NCBI RefSeq assembly: GCF_017356245.1 | Contig: NZ_JAFMZZ010000004.1 | Coordinates: forward strand, 342,741 to 406,740 | Length of the DNA: 64,000 nt | Direction: 5' to 3' | From: Bordetella petrii | GTDB taxonomy: Bacteria > Pseudomonadota > Gammaproteobacteria > Burkholderiales > Burkholderiaceae_B | Shown: positions 1 through 9,055 of the stretch, in pieces | How positions within the stretch are numbered: the stretch's first letter is position 1 | How the letters are laid out: each line of letters begins with the position of its first letter | The notes under the pieces: generated by a model | What the model was told of the DNA's origin: nothing | Database searches by the model: none | Seen by the model: only the letters and a program-made list of their open reading frames with translations | Translations under genes and position numbers: made by a program

Positions 1-491
1 AGGCGGAAGTTCAGGTAGTCCTTGGGTTCCAGCACCACATGCACCCGCGCCGCATGATGCGGCTCGGCTTGCAACAGCCAGGCGATGCGGGCCCAGGGAT
101 GAAAGGCGTTGATCTGCCCGAATTCGGCGTGCGATGCCGGCATGGCGGCCAGCCACTCGGCGATGTGCGCCGCCGCGCGCGTATCGCGCCAGGTGATGGC
201 CGGGCGGATGGCGGCGCCCTGGGCGTCGACGAACACCTGGCTGCGGGTGACGCCGCAGATGGCGATGGCTTCGACCGCGTCGAAATCGGCGCCGGCCTGG
301 GCCGCCAGGGTGTCGCACAGAAACTGCAGGCCGCGCCACCAGGCGCCGGCGTCGATTTCGTCCCAGCCGGGGCGGGCGCCGGCGCCCGCCGGGCTGTCGA
401 TGACGCAGGAATGGGCGATGTTGCCCGCCGCGTCCACCAGCGCGGCGCGAAAGCGCGTGCCGCCCAGGTCTGCCGCCAGGACGCAGCTCAT
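1..491 (-). CDS. FGGY-family carbohydrate kinase, N-terminal part (cut by window edge)
   Basis: The first 163 codons of a sugar kinase are visible; the rest lies left of the window. The product begins MSCVLAADLGGTRFRAALVD, the phosphate-1 loop typical of FGGY and other ASKHA-fold kinases (DxGGT). Further on are AICGVTRSQVFVD and AITWRDTRA, which match the xylulokinase/gluconokinase N-terminal domain. Such enzymes phosphorylate a sugar or polyol with ATP in the cytoplasm. The sugar cannot be told from this fragment. The ATG at 491 faces away from the alkA gene, with 172 bp between them that should hold both promoters; I see no convincing -35/-10 pair in that gap. Confidence 0.8.
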   Translation of the reverse strand, partial: MSCVLAADLGGTRFRAALVDAAGNIAHSCVIDSPAGAGARPGWDEIDAGAWWRGLQFLCDTLAAQAGADFDAVEAIAICGVTRSQVFVDAQGAAIRPAITWRDTRAAAHIAEWLAAMPASHAEFGQINAFHPWARIAWLLQAEPHHAARVHVVLEPKDYLNFR

Positions 492-663
492 GCCTGCCTC
501 GGCGCCGGGCGGGCTGGGCCGGGCGCGCGGTGGATGACTGTCTTGATGGTGATCGCGATGGGCATGGCTTGACGGTACGGCCGGAAGATCAGGTGCCGAT
601 CATAATCTTCTTTGCGCCCGCGGCGAAAACCCCGGCGCGGCCAGGTTCCGGCCGTGCACGACC

Positions 664-2196
664 ATGTCCGAAAACGGCGAGAAACAGGCCGGCCCGCTGG
701 TTAAACTTTCCGGCATGGAGAAAACAATGGCGGCACACGGCGGCCCAGACGCCTGGTACTCGGCGCTCAAGGCCAAAGACGCAAGGTTCGACGGGCGATT
801 CTTCGTCGCGGTGTCGTCAACGGGCATTTATTGCCGGCCGATCTGCACCGCCAAACTTCCCCGGCCTGAAAACTGCTCGTTTCACCGGACGGCGGCCTCG
901 GCTGAACAGGCCGGCTATCGTCCCTGCCTGCTTTGCCGCCCCGAACTGGCGCCCGGCAATGCGCCGATCGACGCTTCGGCATCTCTCGCCCGGCGCGCGG
1001 CGCGGCTGCTCGAAGACAACTGCGGCAGCGACCTCACGCTGGAAGAGCTGGCAGGCCGGCTGGGCTGCACCGGCCGGCACCTGCGCCGCGTATTCGTCGC
1101 CGAATTCAGCGTCACGCCGATCCAGTACCTGCAGACCTGCCGGCTGCTGCTGGCCAAGAACCTGCTTACCGATACCGGCCTGTCTGTCGTCGATGTGGCA
1201 ATGGCCTCGGGGTTCGGCAGCCTCAGGCGCTTCAACGCCCTGTTCAAAAGCCAGTATCGGCTTGCCCCCACGGCGCTGCGCCGCGGCCAGGAAAAGCGCG
1301 CCGATCCGGCTGCCCGGATCAATCTGGCGCTGGGGTATCGCCCACCCTATCAATGGGAGGCGATGCTCGATTTCCTGGCTTCGCGCGCCATCCCCGGCGT
1401 GGAAGCCATCCACAAAAACACCTACGCGCGAGCCGTGCTTCTTGCCGGGCCCGACGGCAACGCGCACCCGGGCTGGATACGCGTCAGTCACTTGCCCAAA
1501 AAAAGGTCGCTCAACGTCGAAGCGTCGGCGTCGTTGCTGCCGGTTCTTCCGCAAGTGCTGGCGCGGGTGCGCCATCTGTTTGACCTGGGCTGCGACCCCC
1601 AGGCTGTCCATGAGGGGCTGTGCGCGATGAATGACCTGGCGCCGGGCATGCAAGTGCTGGGAACGCGCCTGCCCGGCAGTTTCGACCCCTTCGAGATGGC
1701 GGTGCGGGCCGTGCTGGGGCAGCAAATCACGGTGGGCGCCGCGCGCACGCTGGCGGCCCGGATGGTGGCCCAATACGGCACGCCGGTACCGGCCGCCGTT
1801 GCCGGCCTGTCTTGTACGTTTCCATCGCCGGAGCGCATACTCGGCCTTGCAGGAGACATCGAAAGCCATCTGGGCCCGCTGGGCATCATACGCACGCGCG
1901 CCAGAACCATACACGCGCTGGCGCAGGCCCTGGCCACGCGGCAGATCGACTTCGGCCCCGGGGCGGAACCCGCGCGCGAAGTCGAAAAACTGCTGGCGCT
2001 GCCGGGCATCGGCCCCTGGACCGCCCAGTACATCGCCATGCGCGCGATGGCCTGGCCCGACGCCTTCCTGCCGACGGACTTCGGCATAAAAAAGGCCCTG
2101 GCCCCCCGCACTCCGCGGCAAATCAGCGAACTGGCGCTTGCATGGCAGCCGTGGCGCAGCTACGCCGCCATCAATCTGTGGAATTCCCTGCATTAA
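664..2196 (+). CDS. alkA: Ada-AlkA fusion: DNA-3-methyladenine glycosylase with Ada-type regulatory N terminus
   Basis: A 510-residue fusion. Residues about 30-95 are an Ada zinc-binding methyl-acceptor domain with four cysteines C57, C61, C88 and C91 (GIYCRPIC and CLLCRP). Residues about 105-210 are an AraC-type helix-turn-helix. From about 225 to the end is an AlkA N-domain plus a helix-hairpin-helix glycosylase domain, with LPGIGPWTAQY and a likely catalytic aspartate near D472 in LPTDFGIKKAL. By family knowledge it should excise 3-methyladenine and other alkylated bases and sense methyl damage through C57. The AGT/Ogt domain of E. coli Ada is absent and replaced by AlkA, an arrangement found in several bacteria. 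In-frame ATGs at codons 18 and 22 are alternative starts. Confidence 0.93.
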   Translation: MSENGEKQAGPLVKLSGMEKTMAAHGGPDAWYSALKAKDARFDGRFFVAVSSTGIYCRPICTAKLPRPENCSFHRTAASAEQAGYRPCLLCRPELAPGNAPIDASASLARRAARLLEDNCGSDLTLEELAGRLGCTGRHLRRVFVAEFSVTPIQYLQTCRLLLAKNLLTDTGLSVVDVAMASGFGSLRRFNALFKSQYRLAPTALRRGQEKRADPAARINLALGYRPPYQWEAMLDFLASRAIPGVEAIHKNTYARAVLLAGPDGNAHPGWIRVSHLPKKRSLNVEASASLLPVLPQVLARVRHLFDLGCDPQAVHEGLCAMNDLAPGMQVLGTRLPGSFDPFEMAVRAVLGQQITVGAARTLAARMVAQYGTPVPAAVAGLSCTFPSPERILGLAGDIESHLGPLGIIRTRARTIHALAQALATRQIDFGPGAEPAREVEKLLALPGIGPWTAQYIAMRAMAWPDAFLPTDFGIKKALAPRTPRQISELALAWQPWRSYAAINLWNSLH

Positions 2197-2321
2197 AAAG
2201 CAAGGCCGGGGGGGCGCGGCCGGCCCGGCCCATGGCGGCCGCCTGCCGCGATGAGTAAGATTCCACATACGCCCGCGGGCGCGCCGCCGAGTTCCGATCA
2301 ACAACGTCTCGAGTAGGATCC

Positions 2322-2945
2322 ATGGAATACCTGTCTCAACTGCTCACGCTGTCCGGCATCGTTCTACTGGCCTGCATCAGCCCCGGGCCGGACTTCGTTG
2401 CCGTCACGTCCAATGCCTTGAATCACCGGCGATCCGGCATCTTCGTCGGCCTGGGCATCGCCTGCGCGGTGGTCGTGTGGGCAAGCCTGGCCATTCTTGG
2501 ATTCGGCCTGCTGATCAAGCAGCTGTTCTGGCTGTATGAAGCCATCCGCCTGGCCGGCGCGGCCTACCTGATCTACCTGGGCGCGCGGATGCTGATGGCC
2601 TCTTTCAAGGCGGGCAACCGCCAGCCGCACGTGGCCGGCGTGCCGCGGCTGGGGGCGCTGCAAGCGTGGCGCCAGGGTTTCATGGTGGGCATCACCAACC
2701 CCAAGACGGCGACCTTCTTTGCTACCCTGTTCGTGACCGTGCTGCCGGTCGGCGCGCCCACCTGGGTATACGTCAGCGTGGTGGCGCTGGTCGGCCTGAT
2801 AACGGCCGCGTGGCTGGGAACGCTGGCCACGTTCTTCTCGGTGGGGCGCGTTCGATCCGTCTACGCGCGCGTCAGCCGGGTAGTCGACGCCGTGATGGGC
2901 GCGGCCCTAGTGGGCCTGGGGATTCGGCTGGCCAGCAATCGCTAA
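2322..2945 (+). CDS. LysE/RhtB-family amino-acid exporter
   Basis: A 207-residue inner-membrane protein, the usual size for RhtB/LysE exporters. The N terminus carries the family hallmark SPGPDFVAV (about residues 21-29), and GITNPKTATFFATLF lies near residue 130. Hydrophobic stretches match about six membrane spans. Such proteins export amino acids or homoserine-lactone-like compounds by proton exchange; the substrate is not predictable. The ATG lies a few bases after a weak GAGTAGGA ribosome site. It stands alone between alkA and a repeat-rich gap. A small inverted repeat (TAAGGC TT GCCTTA, 2943-2956) overlaps the stop codon. Confidence 0.9.
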   Translation: MEYLSQLLTLSGIVLLACISPGPDFVAVTSNALNHRRSGIFVGLGIACAVVVWASLAILGFGLLIKQLFWLYEAIRLAGAAYLIYLGARMLMASFKAGNRQPHVAGVPRLGALQAWRQGFMVGITNPKTATFFATLFVTVLPVGAPTWVYVSVVALVGLITAAWLGTLATFFSVGRVRSVYARVSRVVDAVMGAALVGLGIRLASNR

Positions 2946-2991
2946 GGCTTGCCTTAAGGCGAGAAACGGCGTTTTGCCTGGGTATAGCCCA

Positions 2992-3021
2992 GGTGTCAGG
3001 CTCCGCCAGGTGCCTGACACC
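2992..3021. repeat. Dispersed palindrome, copy 1a
   Basis: GGTGTCAGG (2992-3000) and CCTGACACC (3013-3021) form a perfect 9-bp inverted repeat around a 12-base spacer. It belongs to the same family as the palindromes at 3051, 33823 and 56049. It sits between lysE (+) and the SDR gene (-), which converge, so it may also help end transcription. Confidence 0.85.
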
Positions 3022-3050
3022 GCTGTAGGCCACAGCCATCTCAGTCGTGC

Positions 3051-3083
3051 GGTGTCTGACACCCCTATGGGGAGTCAGACACC
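3051..3083. repeat. Dispersed palindrome, copy 1b (extended hairpin)
   Basis: GGTGTCTGAC (3051-3060) pairs with GTCAGACACC (3074-3083). Inside lie CCCC and GGGG around a TAT loop, so the 33 bases fold into a nearly continuous hairpin of 14 pairs with one A/A mismatch. It is the strongest of the four copies seen, only 30 bp from copy 1a. Confidence 0.88.
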
Positions 3084-3105
3084 TGGTACACACCAGATCC
3101 GTGCT

Positions 3106-3903
3106 TCAGGCGCAGGCCAAGTGCACCCCGCCATCCACGGGCAGGCACACGCCGGTGATATAGGCCGCCGCGTCCGACGCCAGGAATACCGCCGCCTTGG
3201 CGATGTCCCACGCCGTGCCCATGTGGCCCATGGGGCAGCGCGCGTTGCGCGCGTCTACCATCTCTTGTTGGCTGCCGTACTGGCCCGAGATGTCTTTGTA
3301 GATAAGCGGCGTGTCCACATAGCCGGGCATGATGGCGTTGACCCGTATGCCCTGCCGGGCGTATTCCAGCGCCAGGCCCACTGTCAGCTGGTTCAGCCCG
3401 CCCTTGGACGCGTAGTACACGGGGTAGGGATAACCGGTGTAGCGGATGGCTGCCAGGCTGGAAATGTTGATGATGCTGCCGCGCTTGTGCGCCTGCATCA
3501 CCGGCAGCACGTGCTTGCAGGCCAGGAAGGCGCTTTTCAGGTTCACGTTCATGGCGGTGTCCCACTGCGCCTCGGAAAGCTCCGTGACGCTGCCCATCTT
3601 CGCCATGCCCACGTTGTTGTGCAGGATGTCGATGCGGCCGTAGCGGTCGGCCACGCCCTGCACCAGCGCGGCCACCTGGTCGGCCTGGGTGACGTCGGCC
3701 GCCAGGGCCTCGCTTTGTCCGCCCTCTTGCTGGATGATGCCGTGGGTTTCGCGCGCGGCGTCCAGGTTCAGATCCACGGCGATGACGGTTGCGCCTTCAC
3801 GCGCATAGGCCACCGCCGCCGCTTTGCCGTTGCCCCAGCCTTCGCCTACCGATCCGGCGCCCAGCACCAGGGCCACGCGTCCGGAAAATTGCTTGTCGTC
3901 CAT
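3106..3903 (-). CDS. SDR-family NAD(P)-dependent oxidoreductase
   Basis: A 265-residue short-chain dehydrogenase of classical length. The nucleotide-binding loop reads GAGSVGEGWGNGKA, an extended variant of the usual TGxxxGxG. The rest is standard: a DILHNNVG (NNAG-type) motif, the catalytic serine in INISSLA, YASK as catalytic Tyr-Lys, and a terminal VDGGVH segment. It should oxidise or reduce an alcohol/ketone with NAD(P). It lies 14 bp downstream of the TRAP permease gene on the same strand and is probably the last gene of that operon, so its substrate may be derived from the imported acid. Confidence 0.9.
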   Translation of the reverse strand: MDDKQFSGRVALVLGAGSVGEGWGNGKAAAVAYAREGATVIAVDLNLDAARETHGIIQQEGGQSEALAADVTQADQVAALVQGVADRYGRIDILHNNVGMAKMGSVTELSEAQWDTAMNVNLKSAFLACKHVLPVMQAHKRGSIINISSLAAIRYTGYPYPVYYASKGGLNQLTVGLALEYARQGIRVNAIMPGYVDTPLIYKDISGQYGSQQEMVDARNARCPMGHMGTAWDIAKAAVFLASDAAAYITGVCLPVDGGVHLACA

Positions 3904-3917
3904 GTGCGCGCCCCCGC

Positions 3918-5804
3918 TTATTTATCCAGGAAACCCGTGGACAGCCAGGGAATGGCGGCCACCAGCAGCAGGCCGATGAAGATCGAGCACATGTACCCGA
4001 CAATAGGCTTGATGCCCTTGTCCGGCGCCACCCGCCCGATTGCGCACGCGGCGTAGTAGCCCACGCCGAAGGGCGGAGCGAACAGGCCGATGCCCATGGC
4101 CAGAATGGCCACCATGGCGTAGTGCACGTCGTTGATGCCCAGTTCTTCGGCAATGGGAAACAGCAAGGGCCCCAGCAGCACCATGGCGGGAATGCCTTCC
4201 AGCACGCTGCCCAGCACGATGAAGGTGATGATGGACACGCAGAAGAAGGTGAACGCGCCGCCCGGCAGCGAACCCATCAGCTCGGCCAGGTCGGCCGAAA
4301 AGCCCGACTGCGTCAGGGCCCAGGCCATGCCGGTGGCGGTTCCGATGATCAGCAGGATGGCGCCCGACAGGGTCGCCGTGTCGATCAGGATGGGGTACAG
4401 GCGCTTGACGTCGAACTTGCGGTAGACGCAGATGCCGATAATGCACGAATACACAATGCCGATGGTCGAGACTTCCGTTGCCGTGGCAACCCCTTCGACC
4501 ACCGCCGCGCGGATCACGAAAGGCAGGGTCAGGGCAGGCAATGCAATGACAAAGCTCTTGAACACTTCCGAGCGCGGCTGGCGCACCATGCCCGTCAGGT
4601 CGACATTGCGGTTGCGCCACCACACCACCAGGCACAGCATCACGCCCAGCACCGCGCTGGGCACCAGGCCGCCGATGAACAGCGAAGTGATCGATACGCT
4701 GGTAACCGAACCGATGGTGATCAGCACCAGGCTGGGCGGAACGGTTTCGGTTTGCGCGCCGGTGGCCGACAGCAGCGCCACCAGTTCGCCCTCGTCGGTG
4801 CCGCGCGCTTTCATTTCAGGGAACAGCACCGGCGCGATGGCGGCCATGTCGGCCGCCTTGGCGCCCGAGATGCCCGACACCAGGTACATGGCGCCCACCA
4901 GCACATAAGACAGGCCGCCGCGCACATGGCCCAGGATGCTGGCCAGGAAGGACACCATCTTGTGCGCCATGCCCGTCATGTCGATCAGCAGGCCCAGGAA
5001 CACGAACAGCGGCACGGCCAGCAGGATGAGGTGGGACATGCCCTCGTCCATGCGCCCCACCAGCACCACCACGGGCACATACGTGCTAAGCGACAGATAG
5101 GCATAGGTGGCGATGCCGAACGAAAAAGCGATCGGCACGCCGGTAAAGACCCCGACGGCCACCAGCACCACGAAGAAGATCACCAGGGTGTAGTTGCCCA
5201 GGTCTTCGAACAGCGGCGTCATGGCGTACAGCGCCAGGCCTATTGCCGCCATCAGCAGCAGCGCCTTGCCGACCAGCCGCCAGTTCGAGACTTCGATCAG
5301 GCGCATCACCGCGAAGATGGCCATGAACACCAGCCCTGTGGGCAAGGCGGCGGTGCGCCAGCCCATGCTGATGCCCATGGCGGGCGTGGTAATGACGGAC
5401 TGCTCGGTTACCGAACTGAAGCCGGGCCCCAGCACCAGCAGCACGAAAAACAGCGACACCGAAATGGCGAACACATTCAGGAAGGCCTGAGTCGATGGCG
5501 ACGCCCGGTTGACGAACGCCGTCATGCGCATGTGTTCGCCACGCCGGAAAGCCACCGCCGCGCCGAGCATCGCCAGCCACAGGAAAAGCAGCGAGGCGAG
5601 CTCGTCGGACCAGATCAGCGGGGTGTTGAGTACATACCTGGCAAAAATGCCCGAGAAAAGAATGATGACTTCCGCGATGACAAGCAGCGCGACGGGTATT
5701 TCTATCAAGTACCCCAGGAAAGTGTCGAGCGGGCGTATCCATTTGTGCCCAATACGCGGGCTCGGCGCAATCGTATCTGGCATGGCGGTGGTTTGAGAGG
5801 ACAT
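3918..5804 (-). CDS. TRAP transporter fused permease (DctQ-DctM)
   Basis: A 628-residue inner-membrane protein. Residues about 30-190 are the small DctQ-type subunit, about 200-625 the large DctM-type subunit with many membrane spans. In most TRAP systems these are two genes; here they form one chain, a known fused variant. With the DctP receptor encoded just upstream (16-bp gap) it should make a sodium- or proton-driven importer for an organic acid. Signature stretches include GISGAKAADMAAIAPVLFP and FAPPFGVGYYAA. Operon order is receptor, permease, SDR, read leftward away from the divergent IclR regulator. Confidence 0.93.
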   Translation of the reverse strand: MSSQTTAMPDTIAPSPRIGHKWIRPLDTFLGYLIEIPVALLVIAEVIILFSGIFARYVLNTPLIWSDELASLLFLWLAMLGAAVAFRRGEHMRMTAFVNRASPSTQAFLNVFAISVSLFFVLLVLGPGFSSVTEQSVITTPAMGISMGWRTAALPTGLVFMAIFAVMRLIEVSNWRLVGKALLLMAAIGLALYAMTPLFEDLGNYTLVIFFVVLVAVGVFTGVPIAFSFGIATYAYLSLSTYVPVVVLVGRMDEGMSHLILLAVPLFVFLGLLIDMTGMAHKMVSFLASILGHVRGGLSYVLVGAMYLVSGISGAKAADMAAIAPVLFPEMKARGTDEGELVALLSATGAQTETVPPSLVLITIGSVTSVSITSLFIGGLVPSAVLGVMLCLVVWWRNRNVDLTGMVRQPRSEVFKSFVIALPALTLPFVIRAAVVEGVATATEVSTIGIVYSCIIGICVYRKFDVKRLYPILIDTATLSGAILLIIGTATGMAWALTQSGFSADLAELMGSLPGGAFTFFCVSIITFIVLGSVLEGIPAMVLLGPLLFPIAEELGINDVHYAMVAILAMGIGLFAPPFGVGYYAACAIGRVAPDKGIKPIVGYMCSIFIGLLLVAAIPWLSTGFLDK

Positions 5805-5819
5805 CGGGCCTTTCCCCTT

Positions 5820-6839
5820 TTACGCCAGCGAGCCGACCGACCCTTCCAGGATGGCCCACGCCTTGTCGCCGAACTTGCCTTTCCATTCGGAATAGAAACC
5901 GGCCTTCTTGAGCTGGGCGCGAATGGGGGCGACATCCGGCGTATTGAACTGCATGCCTTCTTCGGTCAGCTTCTTCTGCAGTTCATCGTTCAGCGCGTGC
6001 ACGTCGTTGCGCTCGTTCATGCCGGCTTCGTTGATGTGCTTGGCCACCACGGTCTGGATGTCTTTGGGCAGGCGGTCCCAGGCAGCCTTGTTGCCCAGGA
6101 ACCAGAAGCCGTCCCACATATGGTTGGTCAGCGAGCAGTACTCCTGCACTTCAAACAGCTTGGCCGTCTGGATGATGGCCAGCGGGTTTTCCTGTGCGTC
6201 CACCACTTTGGTCTGCAGCGCGGAATACACCTCGTTGAAGTTGATGCTGGTGGGCGCGGATTGCAGGGCCTTGAACATCGACGTCCACAGGGGGCTTACC
6301 GGCACGCGGATCTTCAGGTCCTGGAAGTCTTCCGGCCCCTTGATGGGCTTGGTGCTGGTGGTGATTTCACGGAAGCCGTTGTCCCAGATTTTTTCCATCA
6401 CGATCAGGTCGTGCTTGTCGATCTCGCCGCGAATGTACTCGCCCAGCTTGCCGTCCATGGACTTCCAGACCGTGTCGTAATCCGGAAAGGCAAATCCGAT
6501 GCCGCTGATGGCCGCCGCGGGCACCAGGGTGGAAAGAATCAGGCCCGACAGCGTAAAGAACTCGACCGCGCCCGAACGCAGCTGGTTCAGGGTTTCGGTG
6601 TCGGAACCCAGCTGGCTGCTGGGAAACACCTGCAGTTTGAAGGCGCCGTCGGTTTCATCGGCGATTTTCTTGGCCATTTCCTTCGCGCGCAGATTCATGG
6701 GATGCGACGGCGGCAGGTTATTGGCGTACTTGTAGCGGTACGTCTTGGCGGCGAAGGCCGACTGCAGGGGAACGCCGAGCATGGCTGCGCCGGCGATGCC
6801 GGTGGTCGAAAGCATGAACGAGCGACGGGAAAGCGTCAT
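5820..6839 (-). CDS. TRAP transporter substrate-binding protein (DctP family)
   Basis: A 339-residue periplasmic receptor. The N terminus MTLSRRSFMLSTTGIAGAAM contains SRRSFM, a twin-arginine (Tat) motif, followed by a hydrophobic stretch and an AFA-type cleavage site. The mature part shows DctP features: PPSHPMNLRAKEMAKKIADE, LGSDTETLNQLRSGAVEFF, and a conserved arginine region LKIRVPVSPLW that usually contacts a carboxylate. It delivers substrate to the fused permease encoded next. A Tat signal suggests the receptor folds before export. It is first in a leftward operon and its upstream region is shared with the divergent IclR gene. Confidence 0.93.
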   Translation of the reverse strand: MTLSRRSFMLSTTGIAGAAMLGVPLQSAFAAKTYRYKYANNLPPSHPMNLRAKEMAKKIADETDGAFKLQVFPSSQLGSDTETLNQLRSGAVEFFTLSGLILSTLVPAAAISGIGFAFPDYDTVWKSMDGKLGEYIRGEIDKHDLIVMEKIWDNGFREITTSTKPIKGPEDFQDLKIRVPVSPLWTSMFKALQSAPTSINFNEVYSALQTKVVDAQENPLAIIQTAKLFEVQEYCSLTNHMWDGFWFLGNKAAWDRLPKDIQTVVAKHINEAGMNERNDVHALNDELQKKLTEEGMQFNTPDVAPIRAQLKKAGFYSEWKGKFGDKAWAILEGSVGSLA

Positions 6840-7015
6840 GTTTGTCTCCTAGGCCGAGTCGGGCCTGTTGTTAGTAATAGGTATGGGCACTGGTCAACAC
6901 GATCGAGCCCGGTTCACAATATGGACCCAAAATGAATCCTGGCCTGTCGGTTTCGTTGATTTTATAAAGCCGGCGCGTAGAATTGGCAATTAGTAAATTT
7001 CTTACGGTCCACCAT

Positions 7016-7849
7016 ATGGAACTACTGGACTCTCCTTCTGATACCGCACGTGCCAATGGGTCGCAGGCCATACACCGTGCGATCAGTGTGTTGCGCTGCA
7101 TTGCCCGCGGCCGCAACCAAGGGGTGGCCCTGTCGATAATATGCCGGCAAACGGGCCTGAATAAATCCACGGTGCATCGCCTTACCACCGCCCTGATCAC
7201 CGATGGCCTGGTCCAGCAAGACGAACAGACGCGCCGGTATTTCCTGGGCGCGGAATGCTATGCCCTTGGGCTGGTGGCGTCCGACCGCTTCGGCCTGCAC
7301 AACTTCGTGGGCCAGCCGGTGCTGAGGCTGGCCGCCACAACAGGCGATGCCGCTTTTTTCTCGCTGCGCCAGGGTTCTCATTCTTTGTGCCTGCTACGTG
7401 AAGAAGGCAACTATCCGCTGAAGTCGCACGTTCTTCAAGCCGGAGACCGCCATCCCCTGGGGGTGGGCGGCGGCAGCCTGTCGATGCTGGCCGCGCTGGA
7501 TGACGACGAAGTCGAATCCCTGCTCGACCAGAACATGGCGGACATCACGCTGGTCTACCCGCACTACACGCGCGAAGCGCTGGCCCAGCAGGTGCGCGAC
7601 ACCCGCGCCCAGGGGTACGCCATCAACCGCGGCATGGTGCTCAAGGGATCATGGGGGCTGGGCGTGGCGGTGCGCGACCCGGACGGCAAGGTCGTGGGCG
7701 CATACAGCATCGCCACCGTCGAAAGCCGCATGTCGCCCGAACGCGAGGCGCAGCTGTACGGCCTGCTTCGAAAAGAAGCCGAGGCGCTGGAAGACTACTT
7801 GCGCAAACGGGGGCTGCCGCGCGCATTCAACACGCAGGCCCACGCCTGA
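7016..7849 (+). CDS. IclR-family transcriptional regulator
   Basis: A 277-residue regulator of normal IclR size. A winged helix-turn-helix covers residues about 15-80 (RAISVLRCIARG, TGLNKSTVHRLTTALITDGL). An effector domain with a GVGGGSLSMLAALDDDE segment follows. I chose the ATG at 7016; a TTG 33 bases earlier gives a longer reading without better support. It is divergent from the TRAP operon and reads toward the thiolase operon 36 bp downstream, so it may control both. ATATGGA occurs at 6919-6925 and again just over the start codon at 7015; these could be operator halves, but that is a guess. Confidence 0.88.
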   Translation: MELLDSPSDTARANGSQAIHRAISVLRCIARGRNQGVALSIICRQTGLNKSTVHRLTTALITDGLVQQDEQTRRYFLGAECYALGLVASDRFGLHNFVGQPVLRLAATTGDAAFFSLRQGSHSLCLLREEGNYPLKSHVLQAGDRHPLGVGGGSLSMLAALDDDEVESLLDQNMADITLVYPHYTREALAQQVRDTRAQGYAINRGMVLKGSWGLGVAVRDPDGKVVGAYSIATVESRMSPEREAQLYGLLRKEAEALEDYLRKRGLPRAFNTQAHA

Positions 7850-7885
7850 ATCAGCAACAAGACACTATTCACCCAAGGAGACACA

Positions 7886-9055
7886 ATGACCAAGGCAGTA
7901 ATTGCAGGATGGTCGCACATCCCTTTCGGCAAACTGGCGGACCCCGATACCGAAAGCCTGATGGCCCAGGTGTCGGGCGCGGCGCTGGCGCACGCGGGAA
8001 TCAGCGGCAAAGAGGTCGACGGCATTTACGTCGGCGTGATGAACAACGGCTTCCAGAAGCAGGACTTCCAGGGCGCGCTGGTGGCCCTGGCCGACCCGGA
8101 CCTGGCCCATGTGCCCGCCACCCGCCTGGAAAACGCCTGCGCCACCGGCTCGGCCGCCCTGTACACGGCCATGGACTTCATTGAGTCGGGCCGCGGCCGC
8201 ATCGCGCTGGTGGTGGGCGCGGAAAAAATGACCAGCCGCCCCACCCCCGAAATCGGCGATTTGCTGCTGAACGCCAGCTACCGCAAAGAAGAAGCCGATA
8301 TCAAGGGCGGCTTCGCGGGCGTGTTCGGCCAGATCGCCGGCGAATACTTCAAGCGCTATGGCGACCGCAGCCACGAGCTGGCCATGATCGCGGCCAAGAA
8401 CCACAAGAACGGCGTCGCCAACCCCTACGCGCAGATCCGCAAAGATCTCGGCGTGGAGTTCTGCGATACGGTGTCCGAGAAGAACCCCTATGTGGCCGCG
8501 CCCCTGCGCCGCACAGACTGCTCGCTGGTGTCCGATGGCGCGGCCGCCATCGTGCTGGTGGACGAAGCCCTGGCCGCCCAGTTTCCGCGCGCCATCGGGT
8601 TTCGCGCGCGGCAGCATGTCAACGACATCCTGCCGCTCAGCCGCCGCGACCCGCTGGCGTTCGAAGGCGCCACGCGGGCCTGGCGCCAGGCGCTGCAGGC
8701 GGCGGGCATCACCCTGGACGACCTCAGCCTGGTCGAAACGCACGACTGCTTCACCATTGCGGAGCTGATCGAATACGAAGCCATGGGCCTGGCGGCGCGC
8801 GGAGAAGGCTACAAGGTCGTGCGCGAAGGCATCACCCAGAAAGACGGCAGGCTGCCCGTCAACCCGTCGGGCGGCCTGAAAGCCAAGGGCCATCCCGTGG
8901 GGGCCACCGGCGTGTCCATGCATGCCATGGCGTGCATGCAGCTCACAGAGTCGGCCGGCGACATGCAGATCCCCGGCGCCCGCCTGGCCGGTGTGTTCAA
9001 TATGGGCGGCGCGGCCGTCGCCAATTACGTCAGCATCCTGGAGCGCATCAAATGA
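7886..9055 (+). CDS. Thiolase-family acyl-CoA acetyltransferase (SCP-x type)
   Basis: A 389-residue thiolase. The nucleophilic cysteine is C85 in ENACATGSAA; the later active-site histidine lies in NPSGGLKAKGHPVGATG. The pattern is closer to SCP2/SCP-x thiolases and lipid-transfer-like acetyltransferases than to classical degradative thiolases. It probably cleaves a 3-oxoacyl-CoA with CoA. A good ribosome site (AAGGAG) precedes the ATG. The last codons overlap the start of the acyl-CoA ligase gene in an ATGA arrangement, showing translational coupling. Ligase plus thiolase suggests activation and shortening of a carboxylic acid taken up by the neighbouring transporters. Confidence 0.9.
   Translation: MTKAVIAGWSHIPFGKLADPDTESLMAQVSGAALAHAGISGKEVDGIYVGVMNNGFQKQDFQGALVALADPDLAHVPATRLENACATGSAALYTAMDFIESGRGRIALVVGAEKMTSRPTPEIGDLLLNASYRKEEADIKGGFAGVFGQIAGEYFKRYGDRSHELAMIAAKNHKNGVANPYAQIRKDLGVEFCDTVSEKNPYVAAPLRRTDCSLVSDGAAAIVLVDEALAAQFPRAIGFRARQHVNDILPLSRRDPLAFEGATRAWRQALQAAGITLDDLSLVETHDCFTIAELIEYEAMGLAARGEGYKVVREGITQKDGRLPVNPSGGLKAKGHPVGATGVSMHAMACMQLTESAGDMQIPGARLAGVFNMGGAAVANYVSILERIK

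Noticed and set aside
817..2304. 495-codon minus-strand frame over alkA
   Set aside because: Antisense shadow of a well-supported fusion gene; composition is Arg/Gln-rich without motifs.
3840..5780. Possible separate dctQ and dctM genes
   Set aside because: The frame is continuous through both domains with no stop or internal start of note, so it is one fused gene.
3789..6935. Open frame of 1048 codons on the plus strand, very rich in His, Gln, Gly and Arg
   Set aside because: It lies antisense to the TRAP genes and SDR, which show clear domains and normal codon use. Long mirror frames are common in DNA of this GC content.
6983..7015. TTG start extending the IclR gene by 11 codons
   Set aside because: The ATG at 7016 gives a standard family N terminus, and there is no better ribosome site for the TTG.
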